Shown here: piece after piece, positions 23,764-32,276 of the stretch | Numbering within the stretch: the first letter of the stretch is position 1 | Layout of the letters: every line of letters starts with the position of its first letter | Assembly (NCBI GenBank): GCA_024691125.1 | Contig: JAILNV010000097.1 | Location: 1-44,658 of the forward strand | From: Lachnospiraceae bacterium | GTDB taxonomy: Bacteria > Bacillota > Clostridia > Lachnospirales > Lachnospiraceae | Reading direction: 5' to 3' | Length of the DNA stretch: 44,658 nt | The notes under the pieces: model-generated | What the model was told of the DNA's origin: nothing | The model's input: the letters and a program-made list of their open reading frames with translations, nothing else | Database searches by the model: none | Position numbers and translations under genes: made by a program

Positions 23764-25866
23764 TCAGCCAGACTTCTTATCTCCTGTATTCACTGTATTC
23801 ATTTTATTTTCTACTGATACAGGCTTCTTAACTACCTTCCTTACAACCTTCTTAGCCTGTACCGATGCTCCTTGTGTACCTACTGTCGTCTTAGACGGTG
23901 TCGATTCTGTCCCAACTGTTTTCTTTTCCACCGGTTTCACAGAAGCTGACGCTGCAGTGGTCGGTACTACCGTCTTTTCTACCGGTTTTTTGACACTTTT
24001 GGTATCTGTCGGTGTAACAGGCCTTGTTTCATTTATTACCACCGTATTTACAGTACCGTCCGGGTTGGTTTTCTTTATTACTCTTCTTACAACCTTCTTC
24101 TGAGGTTCGCCTGCTTTACCCGTTGAGACAGCCTTCTTTTCTTTTGCTTCCTGTTTTTCCGGAGTTATCGGTTTGTTTACTTGTGTATCAATGGTTTTAG
24201 GTTCCGCTTCCGCTTCAGGCTTCTTCTCGGTTTTATCTGCAGATACTAAAGGTTTTACGGCTTCTTTATCTTCTATAGCAATATTTCTTTCTTTATCTTT
24301 TGTTTCATTTATCAGGGTGGCAGACCTTTCAGGCCTTGGAACTTCCTCCACAACTTTAAGTATAGGTTTTTCAGGTTCCATCTTGACATCCTTTGTCTCA
24401 CTGTAGAATGCCATCTGGTTCTTTCCTCTCTTCTTTGCAAGATACAGAGCCTTATCGGCCTTTTTATACAGCGTTTCAAAATCTTCACCGTCTGTAGGTA
24501 TCTCAACAGCTCCTATACTTGCCGTTGCCGAATATTTGGTATACTCACCTACCTTAAAGTTCTTAAAGAATGTAGCTACTCTGCCTGCTTCCTTCTTCAA
24601 TACAGCCTCATCCTTAAGATCTTTAAGAAGTATGATGAACTCATCTCCACCTGTTCTTCCGATTATATCATTTATTCTGAATTCACTTTTCAGCTGATGT
24701 CCGAGGGTGCTTAATACTTCATCACCGAAGGCATGTCCCATCGTATCATTGATCTTTTTGAAATTATCTATATCAAGAACAAACATTATAGCCATTTTAT
24801 TGTTCATTCCTGTTGCAAGATATTCCTTAATCTTTGTCTCTGTAGCTACTTTATTATATAGATCCGTAAGAAGGTCTGTTTCCGCCTGCTCCTTTAATTC
24901 CCTGTTAGACTTTCTGAAATTGCCTACATTTAACAGGCTGATGACAAGCAGAATAGTAACAAAAACAAGAATAAGGATTACTATCTTCCAAAACATATCT
25001 GTTGTGGAAGATATCCCCTTCTGTGCAGAATCATCAATCTGCTTTTCATCAACAGCGATCATTACAAACGCTTTGTAGTCACCGATAGGCTGATAAATAA
25101 AATATTTGGATATCCCTTCTTTTGTGGTTATAAGTACCTTCCCTTTGTTCTGCTGATCCATATTCTTAAGGAACTCGTCTCTCTTGGTAACACCGGAATA
25201 GGAAGCCCCTTCAAGATAATCAAAAAGATCATCACCTTCTTTAAATACCTTGGATTCAACTCCGGCACTGTCAAGTATTATACCTGTAGAGCTGACCAGC
25301 ATATATGTGGAAATTTTGGCATTGCTGCTCAAGAAGGTATCAAGATCCGATATTCTCTTCGGTGTATATTTTAAGATCAGACTGCCTTCAGCAAAAGAAG
25401 CGGAAACATAGTGTACACAATCACCGGTAGCTGCTATGATATTCTCATCGACACTCCCTATCTCAACATCCAGATCTCCTTCGGTAGCTGCCTTAAGATT
25501 CGGTGCCTCCACACCTTTATTGTTCATAACTTTACCGTCATTTCTTAAGATATATCCGGCATCGATATTAAGCTGTGTTACAGCTGAAGTAAGCAGGTTA
25601 ACGTTATCATCGCAGAAATAATCACGGTCAACACTCACCCGTGTTGACAACATTCTTGCCACCTGACCGATCATATATACTTCAGATGAATAATAATCGG
25701 CCATTTCTCGCGCTTTGTTGCTGTACTCATCAAGCTTTTTATTCTTTTCCTTGGTGAGTATATCACTCTTATATGAAATTAAGGTAAAGAGAATAATGAC
25801 AACAAGAACAACAGTGGGTATTATCCACTGAAGCATGTTCTGTCCATTCTTCTTACGATTACTCAT
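23764..25866 (-). CDS. Membrane diguanylate cyclase with Cache-like sensor and basic C-terminal tail
   Basis: A 700-residue protein. A transmembrane helix (about residues 14-30) is followed by an extracytoplasmic Cache-like domain (about 32-285, with the ISKYFIYQPIGDYKAFVMIAVD segment). A second helix (about 291-312) and a coiled linker lead to a GGDEF domain. The active site GGDEF is intact at 406-410, and the inhibitory RxxD site is RIND at 397-400, so it should make cyclic di-GMP with product inhibition. Residues about 500-700 are a low-complexity, Lys/Val/Thr/Pro-rich tail containing two related motifs, KKVVRRVIKK and KKVVRKVVKK, which is unusual for the family. GGGAGA precedes the ATG. 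A DUF624 gene lies 34 bp upstream. Confidence 0.9.
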   Translation of the reverse strand: MSNRKKNGQNMLQWIIPTVVLVVIILFTLISYKSDILTKEKNKKLDEYSNKAREMADYYSSEVYMIGQVARMLSTRVSVDRDYFCDDNVNLLTSAVTQLNIDAGYILRNDGKVMNNKGVEAPNLKAATEGDLDVEIGSVDENIIAATGDCVHYVSASFAEGSLILKYTPKRISDLDTFLSSNAKISTYMLVSSTGIILDSAGVESKVFKEGDDLFDYLEGASYSGVTKRDEFLKNMDQQNKGKVLITTKEGISKYFIYQPIGDYKAFVMIAVDEKQIDDSAQKGISSTTDMFWKIVILILVFVTILLVISLLNVGNFRKSNRELKEQAETDLLTDLYNKVATETKIKEYLATGMNNKMAIMFVLDIDNFKKINDTMGHAFGDEVLSTLGHQLKSEFRINDIIGRTGGDEFIILLKDLKDEAVLKKEAGRVATFFKNFKVGEYTKYSATASIGAVEIPTDGEDFETLYKKADKALYLAKKRGKNQMAFYSETKDVKMEPEKPILKVVEEVPRPERSATLINETKDKERNIAIEDKEAVKPLVSADKTEKKPEAEAEPKTIDTQVNKPITPEKQEAKEKKAVSTGKAGEPQKKVVRRVIKKTNPDGTVNTVVINETRPVTPTDTKSVKKPVEKTVVPTTAASASVKPVEKKTVGTESTPSKTTVGTQGASVQAKKVVRKVVKKPVSVENKMNTVNTGDKKSG

Positions 25867-25900
25867 AAACGTAATCTCCCTTTGCCAGGTATGATCTGTA

Positions 25901-26629
25901 TCAATCTTCCGCAGTTTCTAAATTTTCTGATTTTTCACTGTCCGATGCACTGTTTAAAAGCTTATCTGAATCTATGTCTCCGCTTTTTGTCATGTCTGCT
26001 TTTGGAATATAGTTATCAAATACTCTGACAAACATAAGTGAGCATATGTATGCCGCAGTACTGAACACAAGAAGAAAACAAAGAGCTGACATGATCGGAA
26101 TTTTATAAACAAGTATAAGAATAATAATGAAAAGAGAAATACATCCCAAAGTAACCGGAAAATGTCTTATACTCATAAACAGTGCATTTTTCATTGTATT
26201 CTTTATCGAGTTGTCAAATTTAGACAGCAGCGGAAATACAAAAACAAGTGTAAACAGATAAAAGAAGAGTACAGCAATAAGCAGTACCTGCATTACTGTC
26301 CGTGCAGTACCACTGCTTAATCCAATTCCTGTTTGTCCGCTCATTATACGATAATCAAGCAGGAGCACTCCTCCGGCTACTACAAAGATCATCCATATTA
26401 CGGTGGCCTGAAGGAAATTCTGCTTAAATGATTTAAAAAAACTCTTACCTATATATGACTCTTCATTTCGTACCATCTTAAGTGTGACATAATACATTGC
26501 AGTAGTTGATGCCCCTATTGTGATAAATGGAATACAACATATCAAAAACAGTATATTCAACCACATCAGATCCGCAACCCTGTTCATAAACTGTACAAAA
26601 GGGCTGTCGAGATTAAAAAATTTACCCAT
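25901..26629 (-). CDS. DUF624 (YesL-like) membrane protein
   Basis: A 243-residue protein with five or six membrane segments. It starts MGKFFNLDSPFVQFMNRVAD, the typical YesL/DUF624 opening, followed by LMWLNILFLICCIPFITIGASTTAMYY. The frame extends to 26689, but that ATG would lie about 5 nt from the predicted transcription start and lacks a ribosome binding site; ATG 26629 has AGAGGA nine bases upstream. The C-terminus is acidic and hydrophilic (about the last 35 residues). In Bacillus yesL sits with rhamnogalacturonan genes; here it precedes the diguanylate cyclase. Its function is unknown. Confidence 0.82.
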   Translation of the reverse strand: MGKFFNLDSPFVQFMNRVADLMWLNILFLICCIPFITIGASTTAMYYVTLKMVRNEESYIGKSFFKSFKQNFLQATVIWMIFVVAGGVLLLDYRIMSGQTGIGLSSGTARTVMQVLLIAVLFFYLFTLVFVFPLLSKFDNSIKNTMKNALFMSIRHFPVTLGCISLFIIILILVYKIPIMSALCFLLVFSTAAYICSLMFVRVFDNYIPKADMTKSGDIDSDKLLNSASDSEKSENLETAED

Positions 26630-26700
26630 CAGTAAAAATCCTCTGCCGTTTACTTCCCGGTAATTGTGGAATTTGTCAAAAATTCGCACAATCCCATATC

Positions 26701-26729
26701 ATTTTATCTTATTATTATGCAATTTGCAA
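26701..26729 (-). promoter_or_regulatory. Promoter for the DUF624 and diguanylate cyclase genes
   Basis: Minus-strand TTGCAA (26724-26729), 17-bp spacer, TAAAAT (26701-26706). The predicted start near 26694 supports ATG 26629 as the DUF624 start. Confidence 0.6.
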
Positions 26730-26764
26730 CAAACTATTAAGTATAGCCAAAAATATTATCTATA

Positions 26765-27259
26765 TTACCCTGCCAGTTCTTTCCTCATCGGTGTAAAGCG
26801 TATACCGTCCTTCTCAATCTCATCTTTGACATTTTTAAAGCCTATCTTATGATAAAAATCAACGGCATAAGGTGATGAATTCACTGTAACATATGTTATT
26901 CCATCATGCTTTGCATCGCGGAAATACTTCCTCATAAGAGCACTCGCTATGCCCAACCGGTGATATTCCTGATCCACAAACAGCAGTGAAACGTGGTTTG
27001 TGTTGCGCACGCCCAAAATACCCACCATTTTTTTTTCAAGAAAAGCGCCTATGGCGATATACTCGCCATAGGTAAACATTTTCTTAAGCAGTGGATCACG
27101 AACAAAGCTCTTGAAATTATATACTCCTTTAACAGAGTAATCCGGTGCCTCAAATATAAGGAAGGTATCCCAGGCAAGCTGCATGGCATCCTCCCATTCG
27201 TTTTTATAGATCGGCCGGATCTCGTAATATGTTTTATCCATGTGTTTCATCATTTCCAT
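26765..27259 (-). CDS. GNAT family N-acetyltransferase
   Basis: A protein of about 164 residues with the GNAT fold. The acetyl-CoA-binding signature is QEYHRLGIASALMRKYF (about residues 95-111, matching the Q/R-x-x-G-x-G/A pattern in a degenerate form). Strand VGILGVRNTNHVSLLFVD comes before it and YVTVNSSPYAVDFYHKIGFK after it. The start is ambiguous: ATG 27259 overlaps the DUF1002 stop by 10 bp, and in-frame ATGs follow at residues 3, 4 and 7. No good ribosome binding site is seen, suggesting translational coupling to the upstream gene. The acceptor substrate is unknown. Confidence 0.82.
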   Translation of the reverse strand: MEMMKHMDKTYYEIRPIYKNEWEDAMQLAWDTFLIFEAPDYSVKGVYNFKSFVRDPLLKKMFTYGEYIAIGAFLEKKMVGILGVRNTNHVSLLFVDQEYHRLGIASALMRKYFRDAKHDGITYVTVNSSPYAVDFYHKIGFKNVKDEIEKDGIRFTPMRKELAG

Positions 27260-28419
27260 TTGCTGAACAGACCGCTGAAGAATTCCTTGACGGTATCTCC
27301 GACCTCTTTAAAGAAGCCGCCGACTGCATTTTTCACGATCTTTCCAAGACCGAGATCCTCAAGATCAACATCATCAATATTGAATGTGCCGGCATCGATC
27401 TTATCCTTATATTTTGCATATATGTCGTCAGCCTGCTCTGCCAGTACATTAAAATCAATGCCCATGCTCTTTATCTTCATCATAAGACTGACTGTTTTCT
27501 TAATATCCTCTTCACTAAGCTGGACATCCAGATCCTTCATTCCCTGACGTATCGCTGCCTCAATCTCTTCTTCTGTCTTTAGATCATTGGCAGCTATCTG
27601 AGCCTTAACATAGGATATTATCTCCTCAGCCTTGGCATCATTACCGACAGCCTGCTTGATCTCTCCTGTCGTTACCAATTCGTTAAGCGCTGTATCCAGA
27701 GCCTTATCACTGACCGCCTGTCCCGACATTCTCTCATAAGCCTTAAGCGCTCCGATAAGAGCCGCGGTTCCTGAGATAGGTGAAGGTCCCACAACCATTA
27801 TATCGGCATCTTCAACACCTGCCGTAATAAGAGCATTTCTGTACATATTATCTGTACAGTAATTGATATTCTTTGTGGTAACGGTAACTCCGTGTCCCTT
27901 ATCCGCAGGTCTTACCACTACTGATGAAAGTGACTTTGTTCCTATTACAGAAGAAGCAATATAGGTATCAAGCCTCTGATGCTCTTCTGCGTTTGTCACA
28001 TATACCACATCATAGTTGGGAAGGTCCGCTTCCGCTATACCCATAAGAGCCAGCACGGTACTTCTCTGGTCGGCTGTAAGATCCGCGCCCAATGCCAGAT
28101 ATGTCTTATTGTTCGTAACGGTTACAACCTTATCCGTCTGGACCGCCGTCTCCGCAGTAGCTCCTGCTGTTGGAGCAGGTGTAGGTGTAGGCGTTGCCGT
28201 AGGTTCGGGTGTAGGTACAGCCGTTGGTGTCGGCGTAGCTGTAGGCGTCGGTGTAGGTGCAGCCGTCGGATTAACCTGTATTACAGGCTCCTTGGTCTGT
28301 TCTTCCGTCTTCTGTTCAGTTACATTGTTCTCAATAACAATGGTTTCGGTAGCTGCTGCACTGACAGTCATACCAATAGTCATTGCAGCAATAAGTAATG
28401 CAGCTGTAAATTTTTTCAT
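27250..28419 (-). CDS. Secreted DUF1002 protein with Pro-Thr linker
   Basis: A 389-residue exported protein. The Sec signal peptide (about 1-23) ends in a VSAAA-type cleavage region. An acidic spacer and a low-complexity linker of alternating Pro, Thr and Ala (residues 51-84) follow. Then comes the DUF1002 domain (about 95-345), with ALGADLTADQRSTVLALMG, YVTNAEEHQRLD and VVGPSPISGTAALIGALKAYE. The Pro-Thr stretch looks like a wall-spanning linker, but there is no LPXTG, lipobox or membrane anchor. AAGGAGG precedes the ATG, 48 bp after metG. It overlaps the acetyltransferase gene. DUF1002 has no established function. Confidence 0.85.
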   Translation of the reverse strand: MKKFTAALLIAAMTIGMTVSAAATETIVIENNVTEQKTEEQTKEPVIQVNPTAAPTPTPTATPTPTAVPTPEPTATPTPTPAPTAGATAETAVQTDKVVTVTNNKTYLALGADLTADQRSTVLALMGIAEADLPNYDVVYVTNAEEHQRLDTYIASSVIGTKSLSSVVVRPADKGHGVTVTTKNINYCTDNMYRNALITAGVEDADIMVVGPSPISGTAALIGALKAYERMSGQAVSDKALDTALNELVTTGEIKQAVGNDAKAEEIISYVKAQIAANDLKTEEEIEAAIRQGMKDLDVQLSEEDIKKTVSLMMKIKSMGIDFNVLAEQADDIYAKYKDKIDAGTFNIDDVDLEDLGLGKIVKNAVGGFFKEVGDTVKEFFSGLFSKWK

Positions 28420-28467
28420 TTTAATTTCCTCCTTATTCTTTTAATACTCCCCTTTTTCTTATACTGA

Positions 28468-30492
28468 CTAACAGATTTCTGCTCCTGCGGGCATCGTCTT
28501 TTCAGGCATCATAAGAGACAGTTTTCCGTCTGAATCCTCTGCACACAGAAGCATTCCTTCAGACATCATTCCCGCAATCTCACGGGGCTTAAGGTTTACA
28601 AGCACCATAACCTTCTTTCCAACCATCTCCTCAGGCGTGTAGTTTGACTTAATTCCTGAAAGGATCTGGCGCACCTGGCTTCCTATCTTAACCTTGCTGC
28701 ACAGAAGCTTCTTGCTCTTCTTAACCTCCTCACAGGCTATTATCTCACCTACCTGGAACTGGAGCTTCGCAAAATCATCATAGGTTATCTCTTCCTTAGC
28801 CTCTATATCAATGACTGCATCATCTGAAGTACTGTTACTGTCGTTGCCTGAATCCGCATGATCACTGTCCATACCTGCCGTTATCCCATTTTCCTTCTCA
28901 TACGCTGCCTTCTGTGCTTCCCTGATCTTCTCAACCTCTTTCATTATCTCATTTATGTCAAGACGTGCAAAGAGCATTTCGGGTTCCTGCGTTACTCGGG
29001 TACCGGGAGCTGTCAGCCCGAACTCATCAAGCAGATCATAATCCCTCTCTGTTCCGCGAAGCTGCATCAGTATCTTCTGTGCGGTCTCAGGCATAAAGGG
29101 AATGAGCAGATTAGCACCTATACATATGGACTCAACAAGGTTATACATTACCTCCGAGAGCCTGTCGCGTTTATCCTCTGACTTTGCAAGCACCCACGGC
29201 TCGGTCTCATCAATATATTTATTGCATCTTCTGAACAGGGCAAACACCTCTGTAAGTGCATCCGCAACCCTTAAGGTTGACATTTTTTCATTAATCTTAT
29301 CACGACAGCCCGTAACTACTGCCTTAAGATCCTCATCAACTTCCTCCCTGATCCCCGTAGAGCTTACAAAACCGTCAAAATACTTATTGCTCATTGAAAT
29401 AGTTCTGTTTACAAGGTTTCCCAGTACATTTGCAAGTTCAGAGTTAAATCTCTCTACCACAAGCTCCCATGTGATTATTCCGTCATTCTCATACGGCATT
29501 TCATGAAGCACGAAATATCTGGTCGCATCCACTCCGAACAGTCTGACAAGATCATCGGCATAAATAACGTTACCCCTTGACTTACTCATCTTCTCTCCGC
29601 CCTGTAAGAGCCACGGATGTCCGAATACCTGCTTAGGCAGCGGCTCATCAAGTGACATAAGGAAGATAGGCCAGTAGATCGTATGGAATCTGACTATATC
29701 CTTTCCTATTAAATGAAGATCCGCAGGCCAGAACTTCTTATAATTATCGGAATAATTCCCGTCAGCATCGTATCCGATACCCGTTATATAGTTGGTAAGA
29801 GCATCCAGCCATACATAAACAACATGGTTATCGTCAAAATCAACAGGTATACCCCATTTAAAGGATGTCCTTGATACACACAGATCCTGAAGCCCCGGAA
29901 GAAGGAAGTTGTTCATCATCTCATTCTTCCTCGATACCGGCTGGATGAATTCAGGATGGGTATTGATATGCTCAATTAACCTGTCGGCATATTTACTCAT
30001 CTTAAAGAAGTAAGCCTCTTCCTTTGCCGGCTTAACCTCCCTGCCACAGTCGGGACACTTGCCATCCACCAGCTGCGATTCAGTCCAGAACGATTCACAC
30101 GGAGTACAATAAAGTCCTTCATAGGTGCTCTTATAGATGTCTCCCTTATCATACATCTTCTTAAACATCTTCTGAACCTGCTTCTCATGATCGGCATCCG
30201 TAGTCCTTATGAACCTGTCATAGGATGTTCCCATCATATCCCAGAGACCCTTGACTGTTCCGGCAACCTCGTCCACAAATTCCTTGGGTGTAACACCCTT
30301 GGCCGCAGCCTTTTCCTCTATCTTCTGTCCGTGTTCATCGGTTCCTGTCTGGAAGAATACCTCATAACCTTCCTGTCTTTTATACCTTGCAATACTGTCA
30401 GCCAGTACTGCCTCATAGGTATTACCTATATGAGGTTTACCCGATGTGTAGGTTATTGCAGTTGTGATGTAGTAATTTCCCTTTTTTTCCAT
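28468..30492 (-). CDS. metG: Methionyl-tRNA synthetase
   Basis: A 674-residue class I synthetase charging tRNA-Met. The HIGH motif appears as HIGN at residues 21-24, a zinc-binding CTPC/CPDC insert at about 126-148, and KMSKS at 301-305. An anticodon-binding helical domain follows (about 390-530). The C-terminal EMAP/Trbp111-like tRNA-binding domain (about 572-674, with VGEIIACEEVKKSKKLL and LSGIKSNYTPEEMVGKK) is separated by an acidic Asp/Ser-rich linker. TGGAGG precedes the ATG. An unusual AT-rich gap with a 17-bp direct repeat lies upstream. An initiator tRNA gene is at 43979-44052. Confidence 0.97.
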   Translation of the reverse strand: MEKKGNYYITTAITYTSGKPHIGNTYEAVLADSIARYKRQEGYEVFFQTGTDEHGQKIEEKAAAKGVTPKEFVDEVAGTVKGLWDMMGTSYDRFIRTTDADHEKQVQKMFKKMYDKGDIYKSTYEGLYCTPCESFWTESQLVDGKCPDCGREVKPAKEEAYFFKMSKYADRLIEHINTHPEFIQPVSRKNEMMNNFLLPGLQDLCVSRTSFKWGIPVDFDDNHVVYVWLDALTNYITGIGYDADGNYSDNYKKFWPADLHLIGKDIVRFHTIYWPIFLMSLDEPLPKQVFGHPWLLQGGEKMSKSRGNVIYADDLVRLFGVDATRYFVLHEMPYENDGIITWELVVERFNSELANVLGNLVNRTISMSNKYFDGFVSSTGIREEVDEDLKAVVTGCRDKINEKMSTLRVADALTEVFALFRRCNKYIDETEPWVLAKSEDKRDRLSEVMYNLVESICIGANLLIPFMPETAQKILMQLRGTERDYDLLDEFGLTAPGTRVTQEPEMLFARLDINEIMKEVEKIREAQKAAYEKENGITAGMDSDHADSGNDSNSTSDDAVIDIEAKEEITYDDFAKLQFQVGEIIACEEVKKSKKLLCSKVKIGSQVRQILSGIKSNYTPEEMVGKKVMVLVNLKPREIAGMMSEGMLLCAEDSDGKLSLMMPEKTMPAGAEIC

Positions 30493-30518
30493 CTTTATAT
30501 TTATCCTCCAAATATTAT

Positions 30519-30583
30519 ATATCTTATGTTATTATATCTGGCTTGCCTTTATACAGACATGTTATTATATCTTATGTTATTAT
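30519..30583. repeat. 17-bp direct repeat upstream of metG
   Basis: ATATCTTATGTTATTAT occurs at 30519-30535 and again at 30567-30583, in the 115-bp AT-rich gap between rsmI and metG. It may arise from local duplication or mark a metG regulatory region. No T-box is recognisable. Confidence 0.45.
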
Positions 30584-30607
30584 TTACTTCTATATTGACC
30601 ACAATGA

Positions 30608-31477
30608 TCAATTCTCTGTATTTCCTAGGCTTACCAGCAGATTATACACCTCTCTCTTACTCATCCCCCGGTCTTTTGCAACCCTTTTCATACACTCCTT
30701 ACGGTCAAGCCCTTCATCCTCATATACCTTCATATGCTCCTCTATCGGCATATCAAGCCATTCCCGTTTTTCTTCTTCCCTGATGTCCTGTCGGTTACGT
30801 CCCTCTATAACAAGAACATATTCGCCTCTTGGCTCATTCTCTTCATAAAAAGCTACCGCCTCATCAAGCCGCATTCGCCTGACTTCCTCGAACTGCTTGG
30901 TAAGCTCACGACACAGGGCAATATTTCTGTTCCCAAGCGCCTCTCTAAGCTCCTTTAGTGTTTTCTTAAGATGATGCGGTGCTTCATATATGATAATGGT
31001 CCGCGTATCATTCTGCAGTTCTGACAATATCTCGCGCCGTTCCTTCTTATCTGCCGGCAGGAAAGCTTCAAAACAGAATCTCCTTGTCTTAAGTCCGGAC
31101 ATTGTAAGCGCTGTTATGAGCGCACAGGCACCCGGCAATGAAGTTACTCTTATTCCCACATCATAACACATCCTGACAAGTACTTCACCCGGATCTGATA
31201 TTCCGGGGGTTCCGGCATCCGTAATAAGAGCTATATCCTTACCTTCCCTGAGCTTATCAATGAGATCTGCAGCCTTATCATATCTGTTATACTCATGATA
31301 GCTGGTCATCGGCGTCTTTATCCCGAAACGGTTCAATAATTTAATGCTGTTTCTTGTATCCTCTGCAGCAATTATATCAACCTCATTAAGCGTTTCCAGT
31401 ACACGCTGTGATATATCATTAAGGTTTCCTATGGGAGTTGCACACAGATATAGGATTCCCTGTCTATCATTATTCAT
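30608..31477 (-). CDS. rsmI: 16S rRNA 2'-O-ribose C1402 methyltransferase
   Basis: A protein of about 289 residues of the tetrapyrrole-methylase fold, using AdoMet to methylate C1402 of 16S rRNA. The N-terminal signature is ILYLCATPIGNLNDIS, followed by AAEDTRNSIKLLN, ALITDAGTPGISDPGE and VTSLPGACALITAL, all RsmI hallmarks. The frame opens with TTG 31483, which overlaps the upstream stop, but ATG 31477 (MNNDRQ) is the more natural start. It is the last gene of the 30.6-36.8 kb unit. Confidence 0.95.
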   Translation of the reverse strand: MNNDRQGILYLCATPIGNLNDISQRVLETLNEVDIIAAEDTRNSIKLLNRFGIKTPMTSYHEYNRYDKAADLIDKLREGKDIALITDAGTPGISDPGEVLVRMCYDVGIRVTSLPGACALITALTMSGLKTRRFCFEAFLPADKKERREILSELQNDTRTIIIYEAPHHLKKTLKELREALGNRNIALCRELTKQFEEVRRMRLDEAVAFYEENEPRGEYVLVIEGRNRQDIREEEKREWLDMPIEEHMKVYEDEGLDRKECMKRVAKDRGMSKREVYNLLVSLGNTEN

Positions 31478-31479
31478 TC

Positions 31480-32223
31480 TCAATACCCGTAAATATCATA
31501 TATCTCATCCATGTACACACCGGGTTCTTTATAAACTATGAGCGGCTTTTCAACGGTAAGTCTCGAATTCCCTCCCTTAAATGCCTCTATAAGTACCATA
31601 TTGGGTTCCTTATCCACAAATGGATATACAAGCTTAAGTCGCTTGGGCTCCAGATGATATTTCGTCAGAGTATTAAAAATCTCGACCATCCTGAACGGGC
31701 GGTGAACCATATATAACCGTCCCTTATTCTTAAGAAGCCTGCTGCCCTCCCTTACTATATCCTCAAGAGTACAGTATATCTCATGCCTTGCTATGGCCTT
31801 CTCCCTGTTATCGCCTGTCAGCCCGTGTTTTCCTATCATATAAGGCGGATTGGTTGTGATCACATCAAAAGAGGCGGCATCAAATAAATCCTTTGCATTA
31901 TTTATATCATCACATATAATGTCTATCTTATCACCTAAGCCGTTAAGTTCAACACTCCTTGATGCCATATCGGCACTTTCTTCTTGTATTTCCAGACCGG
32001 TAAAGTGCTCTCCTTCGGTTTTTGCCTCAAGCAGGATGGGAATTATGCCTGTTCCGGTTCCGATATCGAGAACCCTTTCTCCCTGCTTTACTGCAGCAAA
32101 GCCTGACAGAAGGACAGCATCCATTCCAAAACAGAATTTTTTCTCATTCTGTATTATCTTATATCCGTTCCGCTGAAGATCATCTATCCTCTCATTCTCC
32201 TTAAGGTCAACCTGGTTTTCCAT
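31480..32223 (-). CDS. tRNA1(Val) adenine-N6 methyltransferase-like protein (TrmN6/YfiC)
   Basis: A 247-residue class I methyltransferase. The AdoMet site is VLDIGTGTGIIPILL (about residues 52-66) and the adenine N6-methylating motif is TTNPPYM (about 124-130). The N-terminal RIDDLQRNGYKIIQNEKKFCFGMDAVLLSGF segment is characteristic of the YfiC/YabB group that modifies A37 of tRNA-Val. It overlaps rsmI by a few bases, as in many Firmicutes. The exact substrate is inferred from the family. Confidence 0.88.
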   Translation of the reverse strand: MENQVDLKENERIDDLQRNGYKIIQNEKKFCFGMDAVLLSGFAAVKQGERVLDIGTGTGIIPILLEAKTEGEHFTGLEIQEESADMASRSVELNGLGDKIDIICDDINNAKDLFDAASFDVITTNPPYMIGKHGLTGDNREKAIARHEIYCTLEDIVREGSRLLKNKGRLYMVHRPFRMVEIFNTLTKYHLEPKRLKLVYPFVDKEPNMVLIEAFKGGNSRLTVEKPLIVYKEPGVYMDEIYDIYGY

Positions 32224-32276
32224 CTTTCTCTTTTCTTATTTTTTCTCTCAGATTTTTGTTTTCAGTCAGAGCTTTT

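Noticed and set aside
28016..28444. Plus-strand Val/Gly-rich ORF
   Set aside because: It is the mirror of the Pro-Thr linker and signal peptide of the DUF1002 gene; the composition arises from the antisense of that repeat and it lacks a ribosome binding site.
30493..30607. T-box riboswitch upstream of metG
   Set aside because: No specifier stem, T-box sequence or terminator could be found in the 115-bp AT-rich gap.
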